A DNA stretch of 64,000 nt from Gigaspora margarita (GCA_009809945.1 WTPW01000065.1:351632-415631); one strand, 5' to 3'; counted from the stretch's first letter, positions 35,740 through 48,958 are shown. The notes: generated by a model from the letters alone, not told the origin. Numbers and translations are program-made.

Positions 35740-37850
35740 TTTAGTTTCAAATCTAATATGTTATTAATAAAGTTCAAACTAGAAGGAATAAAAAATAATT
35801 TTAGCTCACATGGCAAAGCAAAGATCGATTCATATCTTTTGCTACATGATGATGATAGAATCAAACTTACTGGTACAAACTTACTAGATAACAATGCACC
35901 TGGGTAGTCAAATTTTATTTGGATTTATCTAATAAAGATAGTATCATAGAGCATGACAAATTTCTTTATGAACATGGTCTTGACCTTGATTTTAGTAATG
36001 TACTATGTAGATAGTCAATTTGGCAAACAACTAAAGCACAGATTATTAAACAATGTATTTGTAGAAGTTATCGTGAAAAAGATATCATATCTAATTTTCA
36101 AATTTCTGCAGCATGTTATCCTTATATTGGATATCTTGCATTTGCTACACTCATATTCACAATAATGAAATTTTTGCAATTGCTGGATAACTGGAGCATT
36201 CAGAAATATGCATGATATCACAACTACAACATGATCTACCATGTAAACTCTTACAATATGTGAGAACAAGTGCTATAAATTTGTTAAACCTTAATATTAG
36301 AACTTTGAAGATCCTTTCTCAGAATGCAAAAATAGTTAAAAATGTGTTTGGAGGCCATACTTTAATTGGTAACAATAGAACTTTGTTAACTGTGATGGAT
36401 ATTGTGATATCAAAAAAAAATGATCCAGAAAAACTAGAATATTGATATTAAAAATGATACTACAAAAAAATCTAGAACAGTTCCTTGGACCTAATGTGAA
36501 TCAATCTGAACTCAAAAAAGCATGTTTATATTATCAACCTCATACACAAAAAAAACTAACCATTTGGAGATAATTATCTGCACTCAAGAGCAATAGCATA
36601 GTGTATAGAAATATGAACATGAGAACCTTATTCTTATGGATAGACTTTTGGAGTTAGCAAATATAAATTTTTTTTTATTATCATAGTTATTAATGAAGAC
36701 AACAAGGTCATTCCTGTTACCTTTATTTTTTTTCTACCACATTCATATAATTAACCAATGTCATCCAGATATGATATTAAGGTCCTTGAATAGCTTCTTA
36801 CAAGTTTTCGTAATAAAGTTAGTTAAATTTATAACCAAAATTAGCTCAAAAAAAATCCAAATGCTATTCTGATTATGTTTAATCCACTTGTTGCAATGAC
36901 TGACACTAATGTTAAAAAATGAAAATCATTATTAATTGTATGGCCAAAAATAATCTTGCTTTTTTGTTATTTTCATATTAGTCAACATTGAAAAAATAAG
37001 ATGAATAAACAATTGGGTAAGGTTGTAACAGTAATATAGTATTGCAATGACAAACTTTGAAAGAATACTTAAAGGGCATAGTAAAAGTAGTTTGGTCAAC
37101 GAATAGAAATAAAAAAATAGTGTGCAACTATATTAAAAAGTAAAATGGCTTATTAGAAAAGCTTATCTATAAAAAAGATATATTAGAAATTTTAAAAAAT
37201 ATTTTAAATTGTGAAATAAAATTTTTTACTTATCTGAAAAACAATGAGCTGGAATCCTTTTATACAGCTAGTGTTTTAACAAGTGAACTGGGGCTGTGAA
37301 AGCTTTTAAAATTCCTATTGAAAAGCTTCTCACAACTAATAATCACTAGAAGAAATAAAATAAATATTTAAAAAACAGTTAAATTTGACAATTCCAAAAA
37401 AATAAACACTTTTTAAGAGCTGATGCCATTTATATTGTTCTTGTATATGAAATTAAATCTAATATTTTGATATTGTAAAAACTTGCTATGAACCTTGAGA
37501 ATAAAAATGCAAAATAATAAAAAGAATTTAATATATTAGATCTGTTTAATCATAAAATTTTGATTCAAAAGTTTTCTCAAGTTGTCTATCTGGCCCCTAG
37601 TCTAAGATGTGATAAATCTGCAAAAAGGTGCTCCAAATAAATAAAGTGTTAATATATAAAGTAGAAGAGACAACAGGAAGGATTTATATTCAAGTTGAGT
37701 CTGAAACTACACTTTAGTTTATTTATACAACTAGACAACCCAAAAACATTTGCCACCAATATATTGATTTCCTTCAAAAAGGAACTATATGCAAGCATCT
37801 CTGTGCTGTAGCAGGACCAGGAAATCTTTATTATAAGTCCCTGCTATAAA
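35740..37850 (+). pseudogene. MULE (Mutator-like) transposase relic with SWIM finger
   Basis: Scattered frames read like a MULE-type transposase remembered from arbuscular mycorrhizal fungi. In order: an N-terminal part (35740-36440) with LLHDDDRIKLTGTN, YPYIGYLAFATL and KNVFGGHTLIGNNR; a catalytic-domain part near 36900-37020 (AMTDTNV, then FCYFHISQH and NKQLGK); a C-terminal part near 37190-37350 (FFTYLKNNE, ASVLTSELG); and a SWIM-like finger near 37740-37810 (GTICKHLCAVA; the CxH half is present but the first pair is not clean). Many stops and frame changes break it. No terminal repeats of a MULE were identified. The hAT-like element at 35359 abuts its upstream side. Confidence 0.65.
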
Positions 37851-37859
37851 AATTTTAAT

Positions 37860-38075
37860 AATATTTTTTGTGAATCATGCTTTTTTCTAATTAAGCAAAT
37901 CAGTTTTATAAACACCTTTAATAAGTTAATAATAATGTAAATCATTGTTTGGTCAAAGATATTATACAATAATTAGTAATTAAAATAAGAATTATATAAA
38001 TAAATATATTGAGTCTTGAATTCTATTATTTTTATTTGTTTGCCAAACAATATAAAATAATTATATAATATAGTA
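37860..38075. other. No gene seen
   Basis: AT-rich spacer between the MULE relic and the Helitron. Its last base is the A before the Helitron 5' TC. Confidence 0.5.
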
Positions 38076-38089
38076 TCCTAATATTATAA

Positions 38090-38480
38090 AATAATGCCCG
38101 TATGCAAATGTCCCCTTTATGCGATTCTATTGGTTGACCTTGCATAGTTGTGCATATAGCTACATAATCATGCAATGACGATTTTTTTTATGTGCGTGCG
38201 GGATTCATAAAATAATGTCAGTATGCAAATGTCAACTTTATGCGATCTTGTGTAGTTGTGCATATAGTTATGTAATCACGTTTGGTGGTTTTTTTTTTTT
38301 TTTTTTTTGTGGGATTTAATTTGTTAGCTTTTACATGGTTGTGCATGAATGTAATATGTGAAAGTCAGTTTTTTTATTTTTTTATTTTTTTTTTTTTTTT
38401 GCAGGATGATTTAATTTGTTAGCTTTTACATCGTTGTGCGTAAATGAAATACATGAAAGTCAGTTTTTTTTTCTTTTTTT
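38090..38480 (+). repeat. Tandem leader repeats of the Helitron
   Basis: Two units begin GTATGCAAATGTC...TTTATGCGAT (38100 and 38220), and two later units share TTTAATTTGTTAGCTTTTAC and TGAAAGTCAG. T runs of 17-22 bases separate them. Further related repeats (GATAGAAATCGGATGC type) follow to about 39120. Role unknown. Confidence 0.65.
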
Positions 38481-39837
38481 ATTGGAAGTTTTTGTTTTGA
38501 ATTATTATTGTTATTTAATAATAAAAAAAAACTGAGAAAGAATATCCTATCGTGTGCATTTTGCATGAGTAATATATTTGAATAAAATTCTCAGGTATTA
38601 TATTTGGTAATAATTTAGTTTCTCATGATGGAAATTAGATGCGATGATTAAAAAAAAAATACAAAAAGTAATTTCTATCGTGTATGCTATTGCATAGGTA
38701 ATTTATTTGAACAAGATTCTCGTGAAAGTGTGATTGATAATGGTTGGTTTCTCGTGATAGAAATCGGATGCAATAATGCATATGACTTTGTGAAAATAAC
38801 AAAAATTATAACTTTAATTGCATATATAGTAGAGATTACGTGAAATAATGCATGTGATTTTGTGAAAATAATAAAAATTGTATGTCAAATTTATTACATA
38901 AGAAATACATCATAAATCTGTTTTATAGTCTATTGAAATTTTTCGAGAAGGAAATCAGATGCATTAATACAAATGAGTAAAAATTACGTGAATTATATGT
39001 TAGATTAATTACATACGAAGCGCAACATGAATTCATTCAATGGTCTGTTAAAATGGTTTATGTATATAAATATGACAATAGTTTAGTTTTTTATGATAGA
39101 AAACAGACGTAATAATACATATAATTTGTGAAAATTATGCAAATTATATGCTAAGTTAGTTAAGTATAAAGTGTATTATAAATTCATTTCAAATTCTATT
39201 AAACAATTGTATATATGAATAAAGTAAGGTATTTGAAGATAATTATGTAAGTAGAAGATCGTGAGTAAATTTGTGATTTAAATTAGCTGAATATGGAAAC
39301 TTATAATTTTATTCTTTTTTCGTATCGTGGGAAGTATCACACGCTGATCCCAAGATCAGCAAATGAAATAATTAATGATTTTTATAACTTTAGCATCATT
39401 CGCTTTTTTAAATCATGTTTTTAGTATACAACATAAATGTTTAAATTTTCAAAGATTTATTATGTATATGTTTCAATATAATAAATAAAATCGAATTTAA
39501 ATAAATTAGATGATAGACAATAAGATAAAATAAAATAAAATGAATAAAATTAAATTGAATAAATAATAAAAAATCGATTTAAATAATTGAAATGATAAAT
39601 AAAATTAAATTAAATAAAATAATAAATAAAAATCGAATTAAATATAAAATCAAAAATTCTAAAATTAAATGATATTACATCATATTTACGAAAGTAAGAT
39701 ATTAAAAAATCATGCTATACTAAATTTTGTTACTAATAACTGACCTTTGATGATAATGATATAATTTACCGATATGCATTTAAAGATTATATTAATTATT
39801 TTTTTAAAAAAAAGATAAATATATTAAATATAAATAT

Positions 39838-39848
39838 ATATAAAGGGA
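39838..39848 (+). promoter_or_regulatory. TATA-like box before the Helitron gene
   Basis: TATATAAAG lies about 80 bases upstream of the helicase ATG at 39924. Supported by position only. Confidence 0.35.
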
Positions 39849-39923
39849 AATAAAAAAAATACATTTAACGATATTCCACTATCCACAATATTTAGTCGCA
39901 TAATTGATCAAAAAGTAAAAAAA

Positions 39924-42900
39924 ATGTCGAAACAAAAACTTCGCACTAAACAGTGGAACACTAGCTATAAACGTCACTGTCACTCAAAAAAATGAATTAT
40001 ACCTGAACAAAAAAGGTCTATACCACGAAAACAAGATGCATCAAATTACAGAAATCAACATCGAACAAGAAAAAGTACTGCAGCTAAAAATGCATCTTGG
40101 TAGAATATCTTAAATAACTTACATAATATTATTTTAATGCTACTCACTTTTTTATGGGATCGAGAATGTCAATATTGTCAAACAATGCTGCTTACTGGTG
40201 AATTACCTGAGTTTTGCTGCAACCGTGGGAAACACATGATACCTTCGCTTCCATCCTATCCCGAAAATATTAATAATATCCTCATTGACCCTACATGCAG
40301 CAATCTTTCACGAAAATTAAATGCACTTTTTTCATTCACAGCAATTGGAGTACAAGGCCAGTTTGTGACACTTCCAGCACCATCTTCAGTGTGCATTACT
40401 GGGCACACTTATTATCGTATTTTGCTTATAAATACACCTAATCATTCATTACATTGGTATATATACAATGAACAAGAACGATACACCGCAGCTCGAGATA
40501 GAAAAATACCAAATGAATGGATTTCAGCAGTTCAATCTATGTTAGATCAAAATAATCCCTATATAAACTCGCTGAAGATTTTTTGACGAAATTTTTCAAG
40601 CAATGCAGTGCTTGAACTGCGAGAAAATACATCTACGGGTGAAGTTGCTGCAATTATGCACGCAGATAGTATTGTTAACATACACCCGCATAGTGTTGCT
40701 ATATGGTACAATTCAGATATAGCTTCCAAATTTATAAACATCCTCAGCGTGCAATATGAACTATTACAATATCTTTTATTTTTTCCACACAGTACATTGG
40801 GATGGCATATCAACAATCAATTTAACTTATCTCAGATTAATTGGTACCGGTGCCTTTTATTGCATGAAAAACGATTTCTAATATTTGGAAGATTAACTTC
40901 GGAGTATTTAGTTGACATGTACTCGCGCGTTGAGGAAGAACGTTTGAATTACATATTGAACAAAAAAAAAGCTTAATAAAAAAAAAAATAGACGAACAAT
41001 TAAATCGGACCAACATTACCAATGAAGACTTTGAAAACGAAAATGATGAAGATGAATAAGGAGATTTACATCTTCCAGCATCTTTTTTAGGCTCCAAAAG
41101 ATGGTGTTCGTCTCACGTCATGAATGCCCTTGCTCTCGCACACTGTCGAGAGAAACCAAGTTTCTTCATTACAATAACCACTAATCCGAATTGGAGTGAA
41201 ATTAAATCATGACTACAACCAAGACAAAATGCATTAGAAATTGCTCCAATTGTTGTATGCTTATTTCATTCACGTTTAAAAAAATTGAAAGAATTATTAC
41301 GCATACATTTAGAAAAAGTTATCTATATTGTTGATGTGATTGAATTCCAAAAACGCAGATTTCCACATGCCTATATCATAGTACATGTACATCCAGAACT
41401 CCCTATTGATCAAATAGACAAAATAATATTGGCAGAACTACCCCACGAAAAATCACGTTTAAGAAAATTGGTTGAGAAATACATGATACATAATAAACAA
41501 CATTCGTCATGTTGCCTTCAGAACAACAAATGTATTTATCAATACCTAAAACCAATAACTCCAGAAACATATATTAATGAAAAAGGTTTTGTGCAATATC
41601 GCTGTCGTACACAAGATGATTTGTGGATTGTGCCCTATAATCCTATATTAATTTCAAAATTAGAGTGCCATATTAATTTTGAAGTCGCTTCAACTGTTCA
41701 TTTATTTATGTATTTATACAAATACCTTTTCAAAGGCCCCGATTATATAAAGTTCACTATAAACAACACACCAAATACAATACCTGAGAACCCTGATCAA
41801 CATAATACTAAAACAACAAATATCAATCCTACAATTAGTCAACGTATTAATGAATTCGAAGACTATATTAATGGAAGGTACTTATCCGTGCCAGAAGCTG
41901 CTTGGAGAATCTTTCGCTAACCTGTAACTACATCGGAACCATCCATTCAAATTCTTCCAATTTATCTTTTCAACGCTAACATTCCTCAATACACGCGCAC
42001 TTGAGATATCTCATCTTCCGCATCACTTTTAACCCGCTATTTCCTTCGCCCCCTTGGCCTTTGTTTGACAACCTAAAATACACAGAATATTATGAAAAAT
42101 ATGCACTATCTTTTACAACCGAACAATATACACAAGAATGATTTTATAGAACAAGAGCATCCAGGAGTATTAAGAAAAACTGTGCGAAAATGATCTATTG
42201 ACAAAATAACTAGAGTGGTTTTGGTCGCTCCAGGGGCTGGCGAACTATTCTATTTGAGAAGTATTTTATTACACTGTGCTGCTGGAACATGGGATGACCT
42301 TAAAAATATTAACAGAAATACTTACAATACATACCAAGAAACTGCACGCGAAATGGGGCTTTTTGCAAATAAAGGCAAAAGCATACTTGCTATGAAAGAG
42401 GCAGTTGACAATTATTATTCACCAGCTCAATTTAAGATTTTTATATATGCAACTAGTGTTAGATGGAGCTTCCGCTCTTGAACTGTGGCAATGATATAAG
42501 AAAGATTTATCTGCTAATTATCAAGAGCAATTGTATAATAATGATCTCATCGCAACTAATGTAACTCTACAACAGTTAGCATCGATGTTTGCTGAACATG
42601 GGTGACGTATGCGTGATTTTGGTCTTACTGAACTGCGAATATGGACCAAGGAAGTAAATGCAAAGCATCAATGATACTCTGATTACAGTAAATATGATCA
42701 ACTTGCACAAACACTTAGTTCTACAATGACCACAGAACAAAGTATTTTATATGAAAAAGTCATTAAATACACACTTTTAAAAAAAGAAAACAATACTATC
42801 CGAATAAACATATTTCCTATATTTTTGGATGGTAAAGCGGGAAGAGAAAAAACATTCTTGATAAACGTTATATGCTATACAATTCGAGCAGCTGGAGAAA

Positions 42901-44115
42901 TTGTTTTAATATATGGAACTATGGCATTATCAGTACTCCTGTACGAAGGTGGATGCACAGCTCATTCATTATTCCAAATACCGGTAGAAGAAAATAATAC
43001 AAATTTACAATCAACAATCAAAATAAATAGCGGACGTGCAGATTTACTGCGAGAAGCAAAAATAATTATATGGGACGAGCTTCCCATGGCAAATAAAGCA
43101 GTATTAGAATGTGTTGATTTACTTCTCAAAGAAATTTGTGGAAAAAATAAACCGTTTAGAGGAAAACCATTCATAGGTGTCAGAGATTTTTGACAAGTAG
43201 TACCAGTCATTAAAGCAGCAGGAAAAAGTGCTACTATTAATGCTTCCATTAAAACTTCTTACCTATGGAAACATTTTCACGTATATACTCTTAATCAACC
43301 CATTCGAAACGCAAATGACCCAGCACTAGCAGAATTCATAGATAATATAGGTGAAAATTGCACAGAACATGAAGTATCTCTAGATATTTTTGAAAATACT
43401 CAAGATATAGAAAAAACAATTCATTTTTTATATCCAAATGAAATAATAACTGTCCCAGAAATTTTTGTAGCGAAGAGCTTTTCTTAGCCCTCGAAATGCA
43501 TTAGTCGATGATTTCAACTATAAAATCCTTGATAAATTGCCTGGAACAGCTCGTGTGTATTTCAGTTATGATATTATCAAAGAAAATGATGAAATGATTA
43601 ATGACCACCCTGTTGCAACACCAGATTATCTAGTACAATTGACACATCCCGGAATACCTAATCATGAAATTCGCTTAAAAGTCAGATCTATATACTCAAT
43701 AATGAGAAATATCTCTATTGACAAAGGATTAGTCAAAAACACACATGTTATAATAACTAATTTAGGTCAACGATTGATCGAAGTATCCACAATCAAGAAT
43801 AATAGCCTCACCGATACAACACAAACCCATCTAATTCCTAGAATCAACTTTTACTTCCAACCTGATTACTGTTCCTGGACAGTACATCGAAAACAATTCC
43901 CTTTGCGCCTTTCATACTCAACAACTTTCAATAGCTGTCAAGGATTAACATTAGATCGTGCAGCTATAGATCTAAGAACTAATGTATTTGCTCATGGGCA
44001 ACTATATACTGCTATATCACGAGTAAAACACAGAAAACATGCCTTAATTTTATTACTCGAAAACAATACGAATACAAAAACTGTAAATATAGTTTATAAA
44101 GAATTGATTCAGTAA
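39924..44115 (+). pseudogene. Helitron Rep/helicase (Pif1-like), nearly full length
   Basis: About 1,390 codons from an ATG at 39924, close to the usual length of such proteins. In order: a basic N-terminus; a CQYC zinc-like motif and helitron-like N domain (40137-40586); SLQ-type segment ending GRLTSEYLVDMYSRVEEERL (near 40930); Rep domain with HVMNALALAHC and FFITITTNPNW (about 41115-41190), the HUH-region PHAYIIVHVHPELP (41368-41405, where the second His is Tyr) and the two-tyrosine motif YLYKYLFKG (about 41710). The Pif1-type helicase follows: Walker A region DGKAGREKTFL (G replaced by E), Walker B IIWDELPM, motif VI region NSCQGLTLDRA and the end GQLYTAISRV. It has several in-frame stops (many TGA) and at least three frame changes, the first in the A run near 40970. 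It acts in rolling-circle transposition in intact relatives; this copy cannot make a full protein. Confidence 0.88.
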
Positions 44116-44822
44116 ATAACTCAACAATGCAAAACATTATAATTGTTTAAATAAACATTTTATATTATAAAAAAACACTAAATAAATAAATAACAATATC
44201 AATATATTATATATATATATATTATATAAGTACATAAACACGTACATTATATATAATAAATACAATATACAATAACATTTTATAAAATTTAAAATTTAAA
44301 TTTTTTTATCCATACAATATCTTTCTGATAACAAATATAATTTCAATTTCTTAACAATCCACATAATATTCTCGAATCAATTATCAATAAATCCATCCAT
44401 TAATAATAAAAAAAAATAAATAAAACTAAAAAATCAATTCAGAATACAATCAAAAGAAAACAATCAAATTATATCAACAAACTTCGTGAGAATCTTGCTA
44501 TTCCGAACTTAGATAAAATTAATTCAGATGCACTAATAAAAAAACAAATTCACTTCAAATTATGATACATTAATTACACTTACAATGAAAAAATGTAATC
44601 ATAATGACTAATAAACCATAAACGACATAATAATATAATAATACCAGAAAAAATAAAATCAAAAAAAAACAAATAAATAAATATAGCAAAATATTATAGA
44701 TAAATAAATAAAACATTATAAATAAAATCTGTTTACGAATATCTCTTTCCTTTATAAATTTCAGATTCTATAATTTCCTATAATAAAAGTATTTCAATTA
44801 TCGTCAAAACAAATCAAAAAAA

Positions 44823-45931
44823 ATGATAGACCTATCTATAAACATGCTTATCCACGCTTTCTTAATTGCATTCATAAGTGCAAAAAATGACACCAATTTA
44901 TTCGCTCACGGTATAGCTCAATACCAACTATCAAAAAACACTTTCGAATCTATACACTGAAAATACTTCGATTCACCTGACAAATCTCGAGAAAATTTTT
45001 CAATAGGAGACATAGTCTCTATAGTAGGAAAATATGGCATGGAAAGTTCTGAACAATATTTCACGATGCTTCAGCTACTATCGTTGACAAAAATAACTCA
45101 AACAATGAATTCGACTTTCAATCCATCCCGTTAAACACACCACAACTAATGTTCAATGCAACAGTTACATGAGAACTAAAAACTTCGGGTAAAACTATTC
45201 ATTTTGGAGCAGAAACCAGAGAATACAACTTCTGCACAGGAAATCGAGATATACACATGCCCATTACCATTTTCTACCCAATTCAACGTAACAGATTTAA
45301 TCATCTGCGTTCCAATTTTAAAATTGGGAGGTTATTAATGGTTTCAGGTTTCTTGCATATCATTAAATCAACAATAATGATAGAAACAACAGACATTGAT
45401 TATCTGAGACAACATACCATTTATAACACTACCAAAAATCTGTACCAGACAACAACGCCCACTTTCGTCAACTTAGATAAAATAGCTGAAGAAATAAATA
45501 CAGCAAATCCGTCAATACAAAAAAAACAAAACATAACCAATTTGGATAACATAAATACTTATACTTTACTCCTGACAAACGAAGATAACGAAGCAACATC
45601 CAATGAAAAAAAGAATAACCACAGGACCGTATCGACTCTGAACCAATAAACATAAAATATGAATATAAAAATACCAGTAATAAAACATATCAAAATGATA
45701 CCAAAAAAAACACATACAAGAATATGAAACAAAATCTAATCCCGAAGAAGAAATAGAAAATGAATTACTACAAACTAAAAATAAAGGAAAAAAAGAAAAA
45801 ATTATAAAAATACTGATCAAGATGAATGCCAACAAATGGCAGATATTAATAATAATTTAGAAGAAGATATAACCACAGACGAAAATGAAACAAAAACAGA
45901 TAAGAAAAAATCAAGAAAAAGAAAAATCTAA
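44823..45931 (+). pseudogene. Second Helitron gene, possible OB-fold protein
   Basis: Lies 0.7 kb after the helicase and before the Helitron 3' end, same strand. From ATG 44823 it reads MIDLSINMLIHAFLIAFISA, then IAQYQLSKNTFESIH, then SIGDIVSIVGKYGMESSEQY, ATIVDKNNSNNEFDFQSIPL, KTIHFGAETREYNF, DIHMPITIFYPIQRNRF and MIETTDIDYL. It ends in an acidic then Lys/Arg-rich tail, KKKSRKRKI. Two TGA stops (near 44958 and 45170) and a one-base frame change near 45066 break it. The pattern (GDIV followed by a beta-rich stretch of about 130 residues and a basic tail) suggests a single OB-fold with a nuclear signal. From memory it resembles lineage-specific proteins common in Rhizophagus. Binding of single-stranded DNA is inference only, by analogy with the RPA genes of some plant Helitrons. 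Confidence 0.6.
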
Positions 45932-45934
45932 TCC

Positions 45935-46570
45935 AAAAATTCAATCTTCCAAATATAAATACAATAACCATTCGTATATAAAGACTAGATGTTGAGAAAA
46001 AAAACCAATAAAATTAGTCTCAAAAGTAATAAAAAAAACACAAAAAAATACTACCAAAACTCACATAGCATTCATTTAATCACAACATTTAGCCCGTATA
46101 TATGCATGTAAAAATTTTAAAATTTAACTATAATAAAAAGATAAAATATCTATAACATATACGAAATTCAAAAAAAATTAATTAAATAAAACAAATTCAC
46201 AAAATACAATTCGAACAACAAAAAACATAAAAAAAAACCCCCCGAGTAAAAAATCAATCAAATATTACTTACCTATAAAAAAAAAAAACAAAATTTTTTA
46301 TTAATACTCCAATGTACAATTTCAACCATAAAATTAAACAAATACTAATGAAAAAAATAATTATATAAATAATTACACAAATTCAGATCAACATATAATC
46401 TTTCAAACATATATAAATTTTCATAAAAACTATTCCAAAATAAATAAAAATATAACTAATATTATAATACTTAAGTAAATAATAATAATAATTTAAATAT
46501 AATAAAAACAAAATTCAAATAAAATTCCAAATAATTTAAACAAATAATTACATACATAAACAATACAATC
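45935..46570. other. AT-rich 3' region of the Helitron
   Basis: A-rich on the plus strand, with no open frame. It leads into the terminal hairpin. Confidence 0.6.
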
Positions 46571-46576
46571 CAAAAA

Positions 46577-46605
46577 GGCGCCAGTGGCGCCCTATTAAAT
46601 ACTTG
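46577..46605 (+). mobile_element. Helitron 3' terminus: hairpin plus CTTG
   Basis: GGCGCCAGTGGCGCC can form a 6-bp stem with a 3-base loop; CTTG ends ten bases later, and the next base is T. It is matched in design by 6149-6176 on the minus strand, including the preceding AAAAAGGC. Confidence 0.65.
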
Positions 46606-46626
46606 TAATAATATAAGATAATATCA

Positions 46627-46713
46627 TGTTGGTACAGTAATAATTTTTTTGATCAAAAAATGCCACAAAGTGGCATTTTCTGAATAATCAAAAAAATTGT
46701 CATTGTACCAATG
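46627..46713. repeat. Short hairpin element
   Basis: Ends ATGTTGGTACAGTAATAATT and the complement of CATTGGTACAATGACAATT, with a perfect TGCCACAAAGTGGCA hairpin at its centre. It could be a tiny MITE. Confidence 0.65.
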
Positions 46714-46719
46714 TGGCTA

Positions 46720-47830
46720 TATTGGTATTATAGTATAGAAGTCATTGATCATAAATTGTACTATTTATATTTGTTTTAAAACTTCTTTAATTAGTATAGT
46801 ACAACATAATATAAGTATGGATAATGTATACATCATGCAAAATAACAAGTATGAATAATACAAAAAAAGAAAGTAATTTATAACATAAATATGGTCTGGT
46901 GCAAAAATATAGATATACAAAAACTAAACATTATTTTCTCTACATATAAAAGTTTTTCAATTTTAGCTATTTACTTATAATTTTTTTATTTCAAATAAAA
47001 AAAAACTGAACTATGTTTTGATATAATTTTTTAATATCATTTTATAATAAATTTATTTTTTATAAATTTTTTAAAAAATTATATTTTTTTAAAAAAAAAA
47101 AAATAAAAAAAATTTATTTTATAAAAAAATTTTTTTTGCCACAATATGCAACTTTAGAAGCTTGTACTATGCAACTGCCTTGCCATGCATATGCTAAATA
47201 TACAGTTAAAATTTTAACTTAATTTGATTATTAGTTGTTAAAATATAAATTAAAAACCAATTTATTATAATACAGTTATATATAGTGCTATATATAATAA
47301 TTTTATATATAGTAAGAATTAATTTAATATTTACCAGTAGTGAAAATTCACTGTTGATTATCTATACATAATTATATATAGCAAAAATGTAGAATCCGAG
47401 TTGTATGATAAAGAATGTTAAATTATTAGTATAGTAACTGAAATTATAGAACTAAGAAGGCCCTACACAAAGAAACTAGTTAGTAAAACCATGAAATTGT
47501 TATGACATAAGAAAGAGAGTGCAAAGTATATGCTAGATGGATTAGAGAGGATTATAAGCAACAACATCCCATCCCCCAAAAAATTTTGCTGTTATTGATA
47601 AATTACCAATAATATTTCTAATTAATAGTAAATGGATAAATGTAAGGATATCACATAATCATAAAAAAAAAATAATAAATTTCCTGAAGTTGTCTTAGCA
47701 AACAAATCCACACAACAGAAGAAAAATGTTGGTAATATGCCAGAACTCATCCTTCTGAGAAGGATGATATTATCCTCAATTTTTTAACTTTAGTTAGTAT
47801 TATTATTTTATTATTATATATTTTTTAATT
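46720..47830. other. No gene seen
   Basis: AT-rich with T and A runs near 47050-47140. No supported open frame. Confidence 0.45.
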
Positions 47831-47837
47831 TGGCATA

Positions 47838-47960
47838 GTCAGGTGATCAAAGCTTCAAACGAGTGATCAAAGCTCCAAACAGGTAATCAAAGCTCCAAAC
47901 AGGTGATCAAGGCTCCAAATGAGTGATCAAAGCTCCAAACGAGTAATCAAAACTTCAAAA
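47838..47960 (+). repeat. Six tandem copies of a 20-base unit
   Basis: The unit is close to GTGATCAAAGCTCCAAACGA, with a TGATCA palindrome in most copies. It is not inside a recognised gene. Confidence 0.9.
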
Positions 47961-48465
47961 AAAGGAGTGCACAGTAGATAGTATTTAGTATTATGGTATT
48001 AATCTGATGTATTGATTTATATTAATAAAAAGAAACCCTATAACCCATAATTATGTGTGTTAATTTATCATTTTAACCCATTTAACCTAAATTACTTTTG
48101 TTCATGATCAAACTAAACTAGCACAATTTCTTTAAGCTCTCCCAATGATTGTAACACTGGTCAGCCTGAACTGGCCCTGACCCGAGTTTTTTTATTAGCC
48201 CATATTACTATATATTACAATAATATAAAAACAAAGTAATAAAATTAAGGCAAAATCTGAATTGGTAAAATTTAATAATTATAAAATTTAATTAAATTGT
48301 ACAAGAAATTATATATGCATGCTTTAAAAGCAAGCAAAACCTATAAAGCATTTCAAGATTTAAAAAAAAATGTTCATTTAAAATATACTATTTTAATTAG
48401 AAATATATTTCTAGTGCAGATCTTTATAATATATTTATTGAAAATTAAAAAATTCTACCTCATCC
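47961..48465. other. No gene seen
   Basis: AT-rich. At 48160-48185 there is a GGTCAGCCTGAACTGGCCCT motif, similar in style to the interiors of the hAT-like elements, possibly an element end. Confidence 0.4.
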
Positions 48466-48958
48466 TAGTGTTGAAAATCTGTTTTGAAATTAATGTTCTT
48501 ATGAGAACATATTTATTTAATTTAATGTTCTCAAAAATTTTTTTATGTTCTCAAATAGAAAAAATTTTTTTGTTTTTTTTTTCTTTCTCTCCTTTTCATT
48601 TTTATTTTCTCTTTTTTCTCTTTTTTTTCTTTCTCTTCCTTTTTTATTCTCATTCTCTCTTTCTTACACTCACTTATTCTTTTCTATTTTCTCACTCACT
48701 TATAGTTTTATACTTCTTTCAGTTATTTTTAATTTTTATTTTTAATTAATATATTTAAAAATTATTAACAATAAAATAATAAAAAAACATAATTTATTTA
48801 ACTAAAATATAAAAATAAATATAAAATAAATATAATTTTATGTAAATATTTATTAGTACTACTTGATCTGGTTCAGGTCTGGTTCAGTCTAAGTCTGGTA
48901 CTTGATCAAATCAGACTCAGACTTTAAATTTTACTAATTTTAAACTTCAGACTAGACC

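Larger units (their letters stand above)
38076..46605 (+). mobile_element. Helitron, about 8.5 kb
   Basis: A rolling-circle transposon. The proposed 5' end is TCCTAATATTATAAAATAAT, a Helitron-like TC start with a TATTATAAA stretch, preceded by A. The proposed 3' end is a 15-base hairpin GGCGCCAGTGGCGCC, ten bases, then CTTG followed by T. Inserting between A and T is normal for Helitrons; CTTG in place of CTRR is unusual. It carries repeated leader DNA (38090-38480), a Rep/helicase gene with stops and frameshifts, and a second gene. The helicase gene and terminal hairpin are direct evidence; the exact ends are inference. Confidence 0.78.

Noticed and set aside
35638-36445. Short overlapping frames as independent small genes
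   Set aside because: They are pieces of one decayed MULE transposase in changing frames.
38094-38290. CRISPR-like repeats
   Set aside because: Units are long, diverged and separated by T runs, with no regular spacers.
39924-45931. Frequent in-frame TGA, several where Trp would fit (for example before LKY-like or FYR stretches), hinting at TGA read as Trp
   Set aside because: TGG is used normally at other Trp positions in the same gene, TAA and TAG also occur, and there are true frame changes. C-to-T and G-to-A decay explains the TGAs.
48297-48749. A 150-codon frame rich in Phe, Leu and Ser resembling membrane segments
   Set aside because: It runs across the end of a hAT-like element and through a pyrimidine-rich low-complexity tract.
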